Positions 11,390-23,030 of a stretch of 45,888 nt of DNA are shown here, piece after piece. The notes beneath the pieces were generated by a model. It searched no databases. It was not told where the DNA came from and saw only the letters and a list, made by a program, of their open reading frames with translations. How positions within the stretch are numbered: position 1 is the first letter of the stretch; each line of letters starts with the position of its first letter. The translations under genes and the position numbers were made by a program. Origin of the DNA: Gnetum montanum (taxonomy: Eukaryota > Streptophyta > Gnetopsida > Gnetales > Gnetaceae); contig MNCI01034697.1 of the NCBI GenBank assembly GCA_015680685.1, positions 382,248 through 428,135 of the forward strand, in the 5' to 3' direction.

Positions 11390-12251
11390 TGATGAGTGGT
11401 GAGTACCCCTACGCTCAACCATATGAATCACTAAGCGTTCATATGCGATCTGGTCAAATTTCATGGACTCTATGTCTTTTAGTACACTAGTCTCTAAGAA
11501 GTGAACTTGCCCTAACAATCATTTATTGTCTTCCCAATTACACTTGTGATATGCAAGGGTATGGTTAAGTTTAATCGAGGCATATGATTTTTATTATTTT
11601 TATGTTTTATAGTTTGAGTGCTTAAAATAAAGGATTAATGGAATGAAGTAATTTAATTGCTAATTTAATCTAACTAACTACACCTAACTAATCCTAACAT
11701 AACCATCCATTCCCACTTGTCGTACACATCCTGAACACATTTAGCACTACTGGGTTACCAAACATTAAGCATTACTGACACTACCAAGCACCAAGCATAT
11801 GTTTGAAGTGATCATATTTATGTGCTTAATTAATCACTACTTAATCTAGCTTAGTTTAGCATAATTAATTATTTAATTACTTAAGGCATTAAGGGAAATT
11901 GCATGACACATTAAATGCATAAATAAATAATTAATCTATTTCAAAGTGCTGCAAGGTTTATCAAAAAGCTAATCTTTATTGCCACACACACTCCTATGCT
12001 CACGTACAATAGTGCTCGAATAAAGATTTGTACACTCTTGACTCCTACTATGGGCACCTACAAAAATATTCTAACTTTCAAGTGACAAAACTACAACAGC
12101 TCTGCGAGAACTATGACAAGACATGCCATAAACATGGTAGGTGAACACGTATTTATAGGCAAAAATAGACACTACATCGACAGGGCCATGTCAACGCATT
12201 GAATCATACATCGACAGGGCCTAGTCAACGCAACTAATCTACAATTCATCA
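11390..12251 (-). repeat. LTR B, 862 bp
   Basis: It starts TGATGAG and ends ATTCATCA on the plus strand. The TATA box is at 12157-12150 and AATAAA at 11980-11975 (minus). Upstream of the TATA box are two copies of a 'catcgacagggcc..gtcaacgca' unit. By eye it is roughly two-thirds identical to LTR A, so the two are not a young pair. It interrupts a copia reverse transcriptase at 12252. Its expected target duplication is ctatc (12252-12256). Confidence 0.75.
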
Positions 12252-13120
12252 CTATCGAACCAAGCTCTAAGGGCTAGTTGTAGGTCATATAAGGCTTTCT
12301 TTAATTTGCAAAATTTATCTTCCTTTCTATTGATAGTGTATTCTTCTTATTGATAAATATACACTTCTTAATTGATGTTGTCATTTAAGAAGGTTGAGTT
12401 TACATTTATTTGATAGAATTTGAATTTGTAATGAGTAGCAATTAAGAGAATCAATTTAATGGTTTCAAATCTTGCAACTGGAGCAAAAATTTCCTTGTAG
12501 NTAATTAAGAGAATGAATTTAATGGTTTCAAATCTTGCAACTGGAGCAAAAATTTCCTTGTAGTCTATACTTTCTTTTGTTTGAAGCCTCTTGCTACAAG
12601 TCCTCCTTTATGTTTGATGGCTTCTCCTTTTTCATTAAATTTGGTTTCATATGGCCACTTGTAATCAATCACCTTTTTTCCTTTTCATTTATTAAGTAAT
12701 TGCCATGTTTTGTTTTTCATGATGGCCTTATATTCTTTGTCCATGGATCCTTTCCAAGTTTTTGTTTTTAAGGCCTCTTCTACACTTTTTTGTTCTAGAG
12801 AAAGAGCTAAATATGTTATGTTGTTGATGACATTTGATCTAGTTGTTCTCCTTTCAAAATTGTTGTCCAACAATTTTTCTTGAGGTTGATCTCTTTGTAT
12901 CCATAGTTTGGGATTGTTTTGAGCCTCTTACTTTTTATTTGAGATCTAGAAATCCTTCCTACCAAAATTTTTCTTCTATGAATACAACATCTATGGATGA
13001 GTGCCATTTTTTCTCTATGGGATCATGGCAAGTGTATCTACTTATTTTGGTATCATAGCCTAGAAAAATACATTTCTTTCCTCTACTATCCAATTTATCT
13101 ATGAACTGTTTTGGAGTCTA
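12252..13120 (-). pseudogene. Ty1/copia pol fragment (end of integrase, start of RT)
   Basis: From 13100 the minus strand reads KLDSRGKKCIFLGYDT and SSIDVVFIEEKF, the integrase C-terminal block. It continues with SVEEALKTKTWKGSMDKEYKAI and NKTWQLL, then GLVARGFKQ, IDYKEIFAPVARFETIK and KLKKALYDLQLALRAWFDR, the classical N-terminal half of copia RT. The frame is broken several times. The RT is cut exactly at LTR B, so the YVDD motif and RNase H are missing. The apparent 62-bp internal repeat around the N at 12501 is probably an assembly join. Confidence 0.85.
12439..12562. other. Assembly join: N at 12501 flanked by duplicated sequence
   Basis: The about 62 bases before the single N recur almost unchanged right after it, with one visible difference. 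This pattern is typical of two overlapping contig ends placed side by side. Confidence 0.75.
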
Positions 13121-14678
13121 GAAAAAATATTGACTGTAAAACTTTTGTCTTCATGCACATAGTGGCATTGTACACTATTGTTAACATTGAATCATGCCCA
13201 AAGTTTAGTCTTTCCCTACAGACCTCTCACCTTACCACTCACAACAACAAACTAGGTATCCGACAAGATCAGTGTGCATAGTCATGGAGTCATAATATCA
13301 TACATAATCATAATGTTCATAACTCTCATAAAATACTATTAAAATAATCCATCCAACTACATGTTCCCATGACCACAATTCAATACTAGGCATACATGCA
13401 CATCATAAACGTGATACCATGGGAACCTATGATGAGGGGTTATAGAAGGGTTGTGAAATAGCAATCTTCGGAGCGTGTATGATCAAATTCCTACTAAAAG
13501 TTCTACAAAACTACTATCCAAGTTGGGATCCTTTATGGTGTAGATTTTTGGTCTATCAAAAAGCTTTAGGCTTAATGTATACATGTGTTAGAGATGCAAA
13601 TGCTAAGGTAAATGTTAGGTGTCATTAGAAAACTATGTTGGAGTCAACAATATGTTTTTAAGATTGCTTTTGATAAAAGTAAATGGTGGAAAATAATTCA
13701 TATAGTTCATCCATGTAGTTTGCACAAGGCTAGGATAATAATTAGTTTTATATTTATGATACATATGTATTATTTGGCCAAGAGAATCTTTGTCCTTTTT
13801 AGATTGATAAAATCCTAGAATTGATTTATTAAGAATTTATTTTCATGTTGGAAAAAAAATCAAAACTAATGTTAAATAATTCTTGCCATTTGTTTATCCT
13901 TAAATTGTGTTGCAAATTGGTCAAGTCATTACATACTCATAATAATTTGTGTGAAAAAGTTCATCTCTTAGCCTAATGTTATGATAACTTATGTAAAATA
14001 GTTAAACTCTTAGCCTAATGTTATGAAGATAAATATTTATTCTTAGCCAAAACATTAATTCTAAATAATGTTTGTGACTTTTTTTAGTAAATAATATATA
14101 TACATTAACTTTAGAAACCTTAAAAGCCCTAGACACCAAAAGGGAAAAAGTTTTATTGTCGTCATTAGTACCCAAAAGATATATCAAAGTTAATATACAA
14201 AGCATAAGAAGTATGGTTAAAGATAGTATGATAAAGATGATAAAGGATAAAATTGTATATAGACAAAAGATTTAGCTCTTTACAAGAGGGAGCAAAGAAA
14301 AAAAATTCATTTGACAGTTATACATAAAAAGCATGAGTTTATTATTAGGATAACTGCATTCTAAAACTCTATTTGCCTTGGCTTTTACTAGCGCTGAAGG
14401 GCAAAAACCACATTTTCAACACACAAAATATTTTGCCTCTATGCTACTGGAGGCAACATGTTCCAAGTAAAGCCTTGTCACTGTATTCTTCTTCTTCGCC
14501 AATTACTGCAAATTTGCATTTCCAAGCTTTATTTTTTTAAAGGTTCCATATTTGGAATGGAAATGAAATCTCATCTAATGGTGGAACACAAATGGATGTT
14601 GATTCAGCTACCACCTGGATTTTATTCAAAAGTGAAACAAGATTGATTACCTGGTGAAGTCAAACTCAGAAAGTGACG
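13121..14678. other. AT-rich DNA without a recognised gene
   Basis: No domain was recognised in any frame. Around 13930-14025 a 'tcttagcctaatgttatga' phrase occurs twice. The plus-strand stretch 14545-14640 contains a 'QLPPGF' phrase that loosely recalls copia RT, but that is not enough to call it. Confidence 0.5.
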
Positions 14679-14683
14679 CTACC
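14679..14683. repeat. Target site duplication (left) of the LTR element 14684-22123
   Basis: ctacc, matching ctacc at 22124-22128 on the other side of the element. Confidence 0.9.
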
Positions 14684-15269
14684 TATGACAACGTTGCCCC
14701 AACGTTGTCCAACACCCTGAGTAATTCCCTAAGATCCAATGGATTTGGGGCAAAAGACCCAAGGAATACACTTTCAACAAGCAAGTAACTCACAAGTGAG
14801 TGCGAGCAGAATCATAGCTTCTTAACATATATGGCAACACACCTCACAGAAGGTAACCAACTCCAACACGAGGACCATGCAAACAAGCACACACACATAC
14901 AACCTTGTAGACAACATCGGTGGGAGGCAAAATGATGCACCTACAAGGGAAGGTGCCTCACCCCTACATCCCTCATGATCTGGTACAAGGTGTGGCCTGG
15001 TACCACACCAAAACTATCCAGTCTTGGCTGCCTACATATCTACGACCACCGTAGAATCAGGGCCATGTAGTTCTCCACAGTGAAGGGGGAATGAAGAGGA
15101 CTAAGAAGAGAGTTACAATAGGAGGGTGTCCTGTTGCTAGCTTGGTACCGCCAAGCCGCGATGGGTTTTCTAACACTTGAGAGTCACCCAAGGGTTCCTC
15201 AAAGTGTTCCATGGCCCCCGAACCATGTGGAGAGCCCAAGAGAACCACCACTCTGGGACATCTCTCATA
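14684..15269 (-). repeat. 3' LTR of the non-coding element (586 bp)
   Basis: It aligns along its whole length with 21540-22123. It begins TATGACAACG where the partner has TGTGACAATG, so the terminal TG is mutated. It ends TCTCATA where the partner has TCTCACA. Confidence 0.9.
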
Positions 15270-15279
15270 ATCCTCCCCT
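15270..15279 (-). other. Polypurine tract
   Basis: AGGGGAGGAT on the minus strand lies directly before the 3' LTR, the expected site for plus-strand DNA priming. Confidence 0.75.
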
Positions 15280-15483
15280 GCACAAAGAAGCGACGTCCTC
15301 GGAGTAGAGCCTAGGATAGCTTCGAGAGTACACTTCTGTATGGGTTCGAAACTCCGTCAACTATGGGGATCCGTCAAATCCTCTGAAGCCAGGCTTGAAT
15401 GAAGGTACCAACCCCAACATCTTATACGTCCTTCCATCCAATGCCTTGCATGAAACGCAAGGGCAATTGAAGGAAGCCCAAAG

Positions 15484-15488
15484 ACTTC
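15484..15488. repeat. Target site duplication of solo LTR D
   Basis: acttc, repeated at 16470-16474. Confidence 0.9.
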
Positions 15489-15513
15489 TGATGAGATGCC
15501 ATTCGCATAGGTC

Positions 15514-15608
15514 GCAATATCGCATAGGTTGCGATATCGCGTCCACCGCGATATCGCATCCCCTGCAATATCGCGTATGCTATATCACGTCGTCCCTTGT
15601 GATATCAC
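15514..15608 (+). promoter_or_regulatory. GCGATATCGC palindrome array in solo LTR D
   Basis: Six 10-bp units start at 15514, 15531, 15548, 15565, 15579 and 15599. Two are perfect GCGATATCGC. The others differ mainly by C/T or G/A changes (GCAATATCGC, GTGATATCAC, GCTATATCAC). The array ends 17 bp before the TATA box, where an LTR enhancer would sit. Confidence 0.7.
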
Positions 15609-15624
15609 GGTCCATCGCCAAATC

Positions 15625-15632
15625 TATAAATA
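15625..15632 (+). promoter_or_regulatory. TATA box of solo LTR D
   Basis: TATAAATA, followed by 'agaggc' exactly as in the LTR at 45599. Confidence 0.65.
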
Positions 15633-15886
15633 AGAGGCAGCACTCCCCTCATTTCTCATCCTAGGCGTAAAGTAGCGAAGCTCTAGCGGATTGATCACCC
15701 CAGAGATAGAATATTTTCCATGTGCCCGCAGTAAGAGTCCCCCAAGTGAACGGTTCTTTATTCGAGCAGCTTTGTACCTGAATGCAAGTTGTGTACGGCA
15801 ATAAAGACGAGCTTTGTGGATAAACCTTGCAGTACATGGATAGGTTTATTTAATGTTATTTATTACTTTCCTAGTAACGCGGCATG

Positions 15887-16075
15887 AGTACGACTTGGTT
15901 ACGAGCATTGACGAATGTGTACGGCTAGCCAAGGAATCGGCTACTCATCGCGATTAGATTCTCTCACCCTTACCTCCTAGAACGTGGGACAAGTACGACT
16001 TGATTACGAGCATCTACGGATGTGTACGGCTAGTCAAGGAATCGGCTGCTTGTCACACTTAGGCTAGTTAGGTGC
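15887..16075 (+). repeat. 105-bp tandem repeat inside solo LTR D
   Basis: 'agtacgactt.gttacgagcat' followed by 'tgtgtacggctag.caaggaatcggct' occurs from 15887 and again from 15992. Confidence 0.75.
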
Positions 16076-16474
16076 CTCAGTACGACCGCTTCGAGCACGT
16101 GCATTACGTGAGGTAATCCCAGTAACGATTAGCGATTGGTAGCCACAGTTGCATAATTCAGGGTGTGTACGGAAAGTGGGAATGGATGCTGATGCTAGGA
16201 CTTAGTGCTGTAGTTAGAGTTAGTTTTAGTTTCTCAACCCTTCACCCCTTAGCATAGGAGATAAACCAGAAAAGACCAAAAAAATCATATACCTCGGACT
16301 TACTTAACCATACACTGTGACAACAATAAGTAAGTCTAGGAAGATAACGATTAATTAACCCCAAGTATTCCTTGCAGCGTTTAGGCATTTAGTCTGCGGA
16401 GTTTGACCAGATCGCGCGTGCTACGCTCGTTTCGTATGGTTGAGTGTAGGGGTACCTCGCCACTCATCAACTTC

Positions 16475-19400
16475 CCTTCTCTATATGAGCAAGAGAGTCC
16501 AACCCAAAGGGCCAATGTCTCTAAGGCGTCCCCTAGATCCATCCCTTCTGAGGATCTAGAGACATATCTTCTTGGGTAAACCCATATTTATGCAAGAAGA
16601 TAACTCCTCTTCCACAACTCCTATCGAGTTCCTTTGTGAATGGCATCTCAACACCCATTGAATTTTTTTTAAGGGCTCACCAGGGCCACTACCCATGGTG
16701 AGGGACTTGGGAGCATCAAACTAAGAGGAAGGACATGCTTCGAAGAGCCATGTCTCCGCAAGAAACTCATGCTTTCCAGAACTCCATGTTCTGTTACTCG
16801 CATCTAGACCCATGGGGTCTCACCAGTGCAACCATCTAAGCACTAATTCCACATGCATCGGTACCATGTGCATTTTGTTTTTTTTTTCTCATCATGTTTG
16901 TTCAAGCTAGTATGAAGGGATTCAAGCATATTCTCCCTTACAAACAAGGTACAAGGGCAGATATTTTGAGCTTGACCTTGCCATCTGTAGATACCAGCAT
17001 CGCATACCTCAATTCATCATCCAACAATATTCCATAGCCACAACGAGAGAGAAGATCCAAAAATCTATTTGGAAACTTCTCCAAGAGGCTAACATACAAC
17101 AAGCCCCAACTTTCATCAACACCTCTTGTACTTGTCCAACATTGAGAATGCCTACTCAAATGTTAGAACAAGTGGAGGATCGATTGGGCAGTCAACCCCA
17201 TGATAATCCTCCATACACCTACCTCATATCAACTATAAGCACAACATTGAATAACACCATAATATCCCATTCATGGAGAAGGATCAATCACACTTGCTAC
17301 ATACAAGGTATCCTTCCCACTCCAAGTTATGGCATAAGTACCAATTTCTGAACACTAGGTCCATGAAAGCATATAGAGTCACCTCTGAGAGAAACCAAAT
17401 CATGAATTCTCCAAGGAACATCAAGGTTCCTAGAATTTGAATTTCCCCATTGTATCAAGAATGATTGCCAGTCTCATGATCAACACCTTTCATTAGATTT
17501 TGCATTTGTAGGAAGGATCCTCTTTGGGAGGTTTCTTCCATAGGTAAGTATAGCAGCCCAACTACACCTTACCCATAATACACGCCTAAGTAGTCAATAT
17601 AGCCAACAGAACCATATCATCGAATTGTCACTAGCTAAGGGAAGACATGGGTTCACAAGTCTTACCCAAATTCAATTTCACCTTGAGAACAACTTGAGAC
17701 ATTAAGTAGTTCATCTCTTTGAAATTTTATCAAGAGGGATTTCTGTTTCTTCTTTGGAAGATCTAGGTTTTTGTTTCATACATCCCAGTCAAGCCCGTTT
17801 ACATCAATTTGTGGTGGACAAGGCCGCACCACTACCTATTCATTCAACCCAAATAATAGACACGAGTCAACAACAACATTTTTCCCATAGGAGGACTGGG
17901 TCCTCAAGATAGTTTTACATGGAATGGGCTTCACCAACATCTGTTACAACTCAAAATACAACACGATTCATCCTTGAAGGATTTACAATAAGAGTGGTCT
18001 ACTAGAGAACCCCAACAAGGAAGTCCCTCTGAAGGCCCCAAAAGCTGAGTAAGTACATAGGATCATGCCTTGCTTACAAGAAGAAACATCAATAGCACGA
18101 CCTCACAAAGGAGGTACCCTAAATTTCACCCAGGTAACAACATTCTATCTCTGAAAACAAACCCCAAGAGTTCACAAACATGGGGCAACTGCTAGGAACA
18201 AGTCCCAAACATCAACTGCCTCTAAATCCCAAATAGGAGACAATTGTCTCAATACCACCTACCTCATTATTTTAGGAATTGAATAGGGCATCCATCGGAA
18301 TGGAGAATAACCCCTCATAGAATTAAACATTCACCAAGTAATATCATGCTCAACTTTGCTATCCCACCAGGGAGGTGAGAACACCAACATGAATTAACAT
18401 TACACCAGAGACATGGGACAATACATTAGGGAGGGATTGTGTGAGACAACAGTGTACATAAGGGATAGAGTACACAGGAAATTTTAGTAAGACACCATAG
18501 CCTATTAGGCACAATAACTCCCCTATCATGGAATCACACCATAGATCACGAAAGCAACAATAAGTTCCAAACCATGAGAGCGTATCATAGCCCCCCAAAG
18601 CACCAAAATCAATCAGTCATGAGAGCCCACCAACATGCAAAAATCATTAGAAACCCCCAATCATGAGAGCATAGGCTCAAGTGTCTTTAGCACATTCAAG
18701 CCCACCAAGCAAGGCCACCAAGAGAAATCACAATTTCTGTATCTATAATGTCATTTATTCAAGGATGGACCACCATCCCAATGTTTGCACAACTACTCCA
18801 TGATCGCATCCAACATGGAAGAGCAAGTCTAGGTGCCAATACCCAGAACTCAACTCTACTCCACCACTAGACATCGCAACATTACATTGATTTGAATTTC
18901 AGTCACCATCGATCATTTGTGAACAAGATATTTGCCAGTCCAGGAATACAAGAGAAAGTGTTCCTAAGATTTGTCCTGTCTCAAGGACGTTCACCAAAGC
19001 ACACACCCTCTAGGCATGCCAACATCACCAAGAACACATGGTACCAGTTCAAGAGCATAATGGGCAAGGACATGCCCTGGTCTATTTGTTACAACACTGT
19101 ATTGCAACTAAAGAATTTCCCATGAGGTTTTTAGCAGAATTATACATCAAGGCACAAAGGCCATTTACAACATATAGCAAGGGTGCTTCAAGAAAAGTGC
19201 TAAGAAAACACCATACATCAAGCTTGGCCTTGTCACAAGGTGTGGCATAGGCCTACAACCAAGAGACAACTGAGTCACATAGGGCAATACATCTAGCACT
19301 TTTGAGTGCATACAATCAAATTGAGAATATCACAAGGATACATTTCACACACCCCATGATAGAAATACATTTATATGGGAACATACATGGTATTTGGGAA

Positions 19401-21525
19401 TGCTACCCAGGCCTAAAAGGCTATAGGACAAACTACCCAAGCCCATCCTAGGCTGAAGGATTTAGGCCACCAAGAGCATACCACAAAAGAACCATGTTGT
19501 TTTGAGAAAAACATATCTCTATCATGAAGCGTAAACGATCATCTGTCACTGCACCACTATCTCAAAATGTACATGATTGACCATCACACTAAACCCACTG
19601 CACGGGTACCATCGAAAAAAATGATTCGAGACAAGAACACAATGATCGAATAATGAAACACACCAACTGAGTATCCACCACCCTACCATAATGGGATCTC
19701 AATGCATTGCCCACTCCTGGGCCATCAGTATCTGGCATGGCCAAGGATACCATTTCATGCCATCTTCTAGCCCAATATTTGTAGGGTGTAGGATGGATCA
19801 CCGTCCTCTGTTAGTGCTCACCCAACACAGAGAGGCAAACAAATCATAATGTACCTACTGATCCATCACAACCAAGGTACTGATGAATCCGCAACCCAAT
19901 TTTGGGATCCTGAGACCAAATAATTAGTTCATGAAGGTCTCAAGAGCACATATCTTCCCCATAGACATAATGCTCATAGAATCAACTAAGGTCACCATTG
20001 GATACATCTTTGTACTTGTGCTACCTGCAAACACTAAGACAAAAGCTCAAAAACATAGAAGTTAGCAGGAACACAATCAACACATCAGCCTCATACACAA
20101 CCATCAAGCATGATCATATAATAGAGTAATATCAATCTTGCAACATCATAAAAGCAAGACCTCTGCAACATGCATATAGATCGATCATGCAAAACATTGA
20201 TGGATTAATTAGATCTGCTCAAACAAACAATTTCATCATGAGGCACACCCAGAGAGAGCTAACACTCTTAGAATTCCAAGATTCATATACAACAATCATT
20301 CCCAGCAACTAACATTGGTTTCAACCAAGATCAAAATCTCAACACAATCGTATGAGTCATGGGAAACAGAGAATCGTCATCTCCACCCAAAAATAAGGTG
20401 GAAGACTAAGGTCTATCCAACAAGTATGCATAAAACCAATTCTCACAATGACGAGCAACATCTTGAAGGATGCGTCCACAAGAAAGACTCTCATCAAAAG
20501 AGGTGCGGTATCAACAAGAACCAACAATAGGATGACCCACACTAGTAGACTTCAAATCAAGGTGACCAAGAAATGTCACCAATCAAAGAGTGATAACACA
20601 AACCCAAGGGCAACACAACCCGCCCAAACAAGGTAGCAGAACTCGCAAAGATCAACAACAAGGGAAATCATGCCTCATGCATAAGAAGTTGTCAAACAAG
20701 ACAACAAACATTTGGCTTTGGGATGGCACAAACGGCCTCAAAATGCATCCTCAACATTCCCAATAATAAGTCATCATACCGTGTAGAACACCAAGCCTTG
20801 TGTTACGTGCGATAGACATGACAAAGATAACACACATGCAGAATTTGAAAGCGCAACCAAGAAGACACGCATACACAAATAGACAACATACAATCGCAAA
20901 CACAAGCGTACGAAGTCTACCAGCAACGGTCTTAATCCACCCAGAACAAGGCTCACCAAGAGCACATGTCCGAAAGACCTCCATCCTGAGGTACCTGGGA
21001 ACCATCTTGCCCCAATTTGTATTTTCCCACACTCATTGTATCTAGGGTGAGTGGGAGTGCAAGGATATCCTATCCTGCACAATTCAACAAATGCCATCTC
21101 GAAGCATGTCATCTAGGTGGAAACTAAAGCAGAGACTCAGTCCGATTCATCCCAAATGAATCATTAGAGACCAAAGATGAGATCTCCTTGAGCAACAAAA
21201 TTCTTCAGTTGTCAATAGAACTCCTCTCTACCATATCACATACAATCACAACTAGTCCAACCACAAGTAAACAAGTGGAGGACATCACCACAACGCATTC
21301 ATTAACATCCTCAAGGAGAGCAACATACATCAGTTGCTCACAATTTAACTTCTGTCCCCTCATGAAGAGGGTCAAACATTGCCATAAGGAAACTCTTCAA
21401 TGAATACATAAGGATATGATCCTAGATCACCTAGGCATCAATCCAAAGGGACCATTAATCGAACAAAGCTCAATGGAGTAACACAACCAAAGAGTAAGAG
21501 CATATCACAACACGATCTTAAAAAT
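16475..21525 (-). other. Interior of the LARD-like element, non-coding
   Basis: Low-complexity, C/A-rich on the plus strand, with phrases such as 'caccaagagca' recurring. No RT, integrase, protease or gag signature was found on either strand. Confidence 0.6.
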
Positions 21526-21537
21526 GCTCTGATACCA
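21526..21537 (-). other. Primer binding site, tRNA-iMet type
   Basis: TGGTATCAGAGC on the minus strand, two bases inside the right LTR. It is a perfect match to the common plant initiator-Met site. Confidence 0.9.
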
Positions 21538-21539
21538 TC

Positions 21540-22123
21540 TGTGACAATGTTGCCCCAACATTGTTCGACACCCCAAGGAATTCCCTAAGATCCAATGGAT
21601 CTGGGGTAGAAGACCTGGGGAATACGCCTCCAACAAGCAAGCGACTCACAAGTGCGTGCAAGCAGAATCACAGCTTCTTAACATATATGGCAATGCACCT
21701 CACGGAGGGTAACCAACTCCAACACGAAGATCATGCAAACAAGCACACACACACAACCTTGTAGACAACATCGGTGGGAGGGGAAACAATGCACCTACAA
21801 GGGAAGGTGCCTCACCCCCAGATCCCTCACAATCTGGTACAAGGTATGGCCTGGCATCGCACCAACACTATCCAGTCTTAGCTACTTACATATCTATGAC
21901 TGTCGTAGAATTAGGGCCATGTAGTTCTCCACGGTGAAAGGTGAATGAAGAGGACTTAGAGGAGAGTTACAACAAGAGGATGTCCTATTGCTAGCTTAGT
22001 ATCGCCAAGCCAAGGTGGGTTTTCTAACACTTGAGAGTCACCCAAGGGTTCCTCAAAGTGTTCCATGGCCCTCGAACCATGGGGAGAGCCCAAGAGAACC
22101 ACCACTCTGGGACATCTCTCACA
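21540..22123 (-). repeat. 5' LTR of the non-coding element (584 bp)
   Basis: It starts TGTGA and ends TCACA (perfect 5-bp inverted ends) and is followed by the target duplication ctacc (22124-22128). Confidence 0.9.
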
Positions 22124-22128
22124 CTACC

Positions 22129-22535
22129 TCTCTAATTTTAATATTATGGACAGTCTACATCCTACCCTTGGTCCAGTTGGTGGGCTCACACTAGGAGTCT
22201 AGAGCGCATGCATAGTCCAATTTCTAAGTGTAGAGCCTTCACCAGTTTTGAGGCATTGTTTCTAAGTACATAAAATCGTGATTGATAAAATATTCTTAAA
22301 AAATAAAAATAGTGTAGTATTACATCTTTATAAAATTTTAGCATCAATATTACTTCAAGAAGCAATCACCTTAGTTACAAAATTAAGATTGTGATCAGCA
22401 AGCTATAATTACACAATTGGCCAGGTAATTTAGCTTTGTTTCTCTAAAGTAAATTGATATCCACGCTTACATGTGTCTTCACCCCCCAACCGTAATAATA
22501 TAATTGTTGACGCAAAACATTGTCCATAAATGGGG
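22129..22535. other. No gene recognised
   Basis: AT-rich single-copy-looking DNA continuing the pre-insertion locus. I see nothing in it. Confidence 0.5.
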
Positions 22536-22968
22536 CCTGATTCTCAATAATAACAAAACCTTAGGTTGCAAGTTGTTATTAACAGCACGAACCCATAAAA
22601 ATCATGACTAAAAATAAATTCCAATTGACTACCACTATCCACACCAGTACTTCTCTCATTAATGTCTTAATGCCTGATTCTCAATAATAACAAAACCTTA
22701 AGTGGCTATTAAGAGCATGAACCTAAAAAAATTATGACTAAAAATCAAATCCAATTGATTGCCACTACCCATGCCAGTGCTACTCTCATTAATGTCGTAA
22801 TACCTAGTTCTCAATAATAACAAAACCTTAAGCTGGAAGTGGCTATTAACAGCATGAACCCAAAGCTGGAGGTACAACATGAACCCAAAAGAATCATGAC
22901 TAAAAATCAAATCTAATTGACTGCCACTACCCACACCAGTACTACACTCATTAATGTCGTAATGCTCA
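22536..22968. repeat. Tandem repeat, about 130-bp period, three units
   Basis: Units begin with 'cct.gttctcaataataac' or the close form 'cctgattctcaataataac' at 22536, 22673 and 22803, and share 'atcatgactaaaaat', 'attg.ctaccacta' and 'cattaatgtc'. Unit lengths vary through small indels. Confidence 0.85.
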
Positions 22969-23030
22969 CCTCCAATGCCACTACCACTACACTCATTAAT
23001 GTCGTAATGCTCACCTCCAATGCCACTACC
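22941..23030. repeat. Tandem repeat, 45-bp period, two units
   Basis: The segment starting 'actacactcattaatgtcg' at 22941 recurs at 22986 and is nearly exact. It overlaps the end of the larger repeat. Confidence 0.85.

Larger units (their letters stand above)
15489..16469 (+). mobile_element. Solo LTR D nested in the non-coding element
   Basis: It starts TGATGAG and ends CTCATCA, a perfect 7-bp inverted end, and is flanked by acttc on both sides (15484-15488 and 16470-16474). It contains a GCGATATCGC-type array, TATAAATA (15625-15632) and AATAAA (15800-15805). A 105-bp repeat lies in its 3' half. No primer site or internal region follows, so unequal recombination probably removed the rest. 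It keeps many CpG sites, unlike the host element, so it is comparatively young. Confidence 0.9.
14684..22123 (-). mobile_element. Complete non-coding LTR retrotransposon (LARD-like), minus orientation
   Basis: The two LTRs (14684-15269 and 21540-22123) are closely similar and are flanked by a perfect 5-bp duplication, ctacc. On the minus strand the right LTR is followed by TGGTATCAGAGC (21537-21526), the plant tRNA-iMet primer site. The left LTR is preceded by AGGGGAGGAT (15279-15270), a polypurine tract. The interior, about 5.3 kb without the nested solo LTR, shows no gag or pol motif in any frame, and its longest open stretch is about 110 codons. It would depend on proteins from another element. 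A protein region too decayed to see by eye cannot be excluded. Confidence 0.88.

Noticed and set aside
8119-12251. LTRs A and B as the two LTRs of a single recent element carrying the gene fragment
   Set aside because: They look only about two-thirds identical by eye, while the enclosed fragment is about 97% identical to its source. Kept only as a hypothesis.
14458-14646. Plus-strand copia RT piece around a QLPPGF phrase
   Set aside because: Only a short phrase matches, the rest does not follow the RT pattern, and no neighbouring domain is present.
15361-15546. Minus-strand ORF at the edge of the non-coding element
   Set aside because: It crosses the boundary of the nested solo LTR, so it cannot be an original gene.
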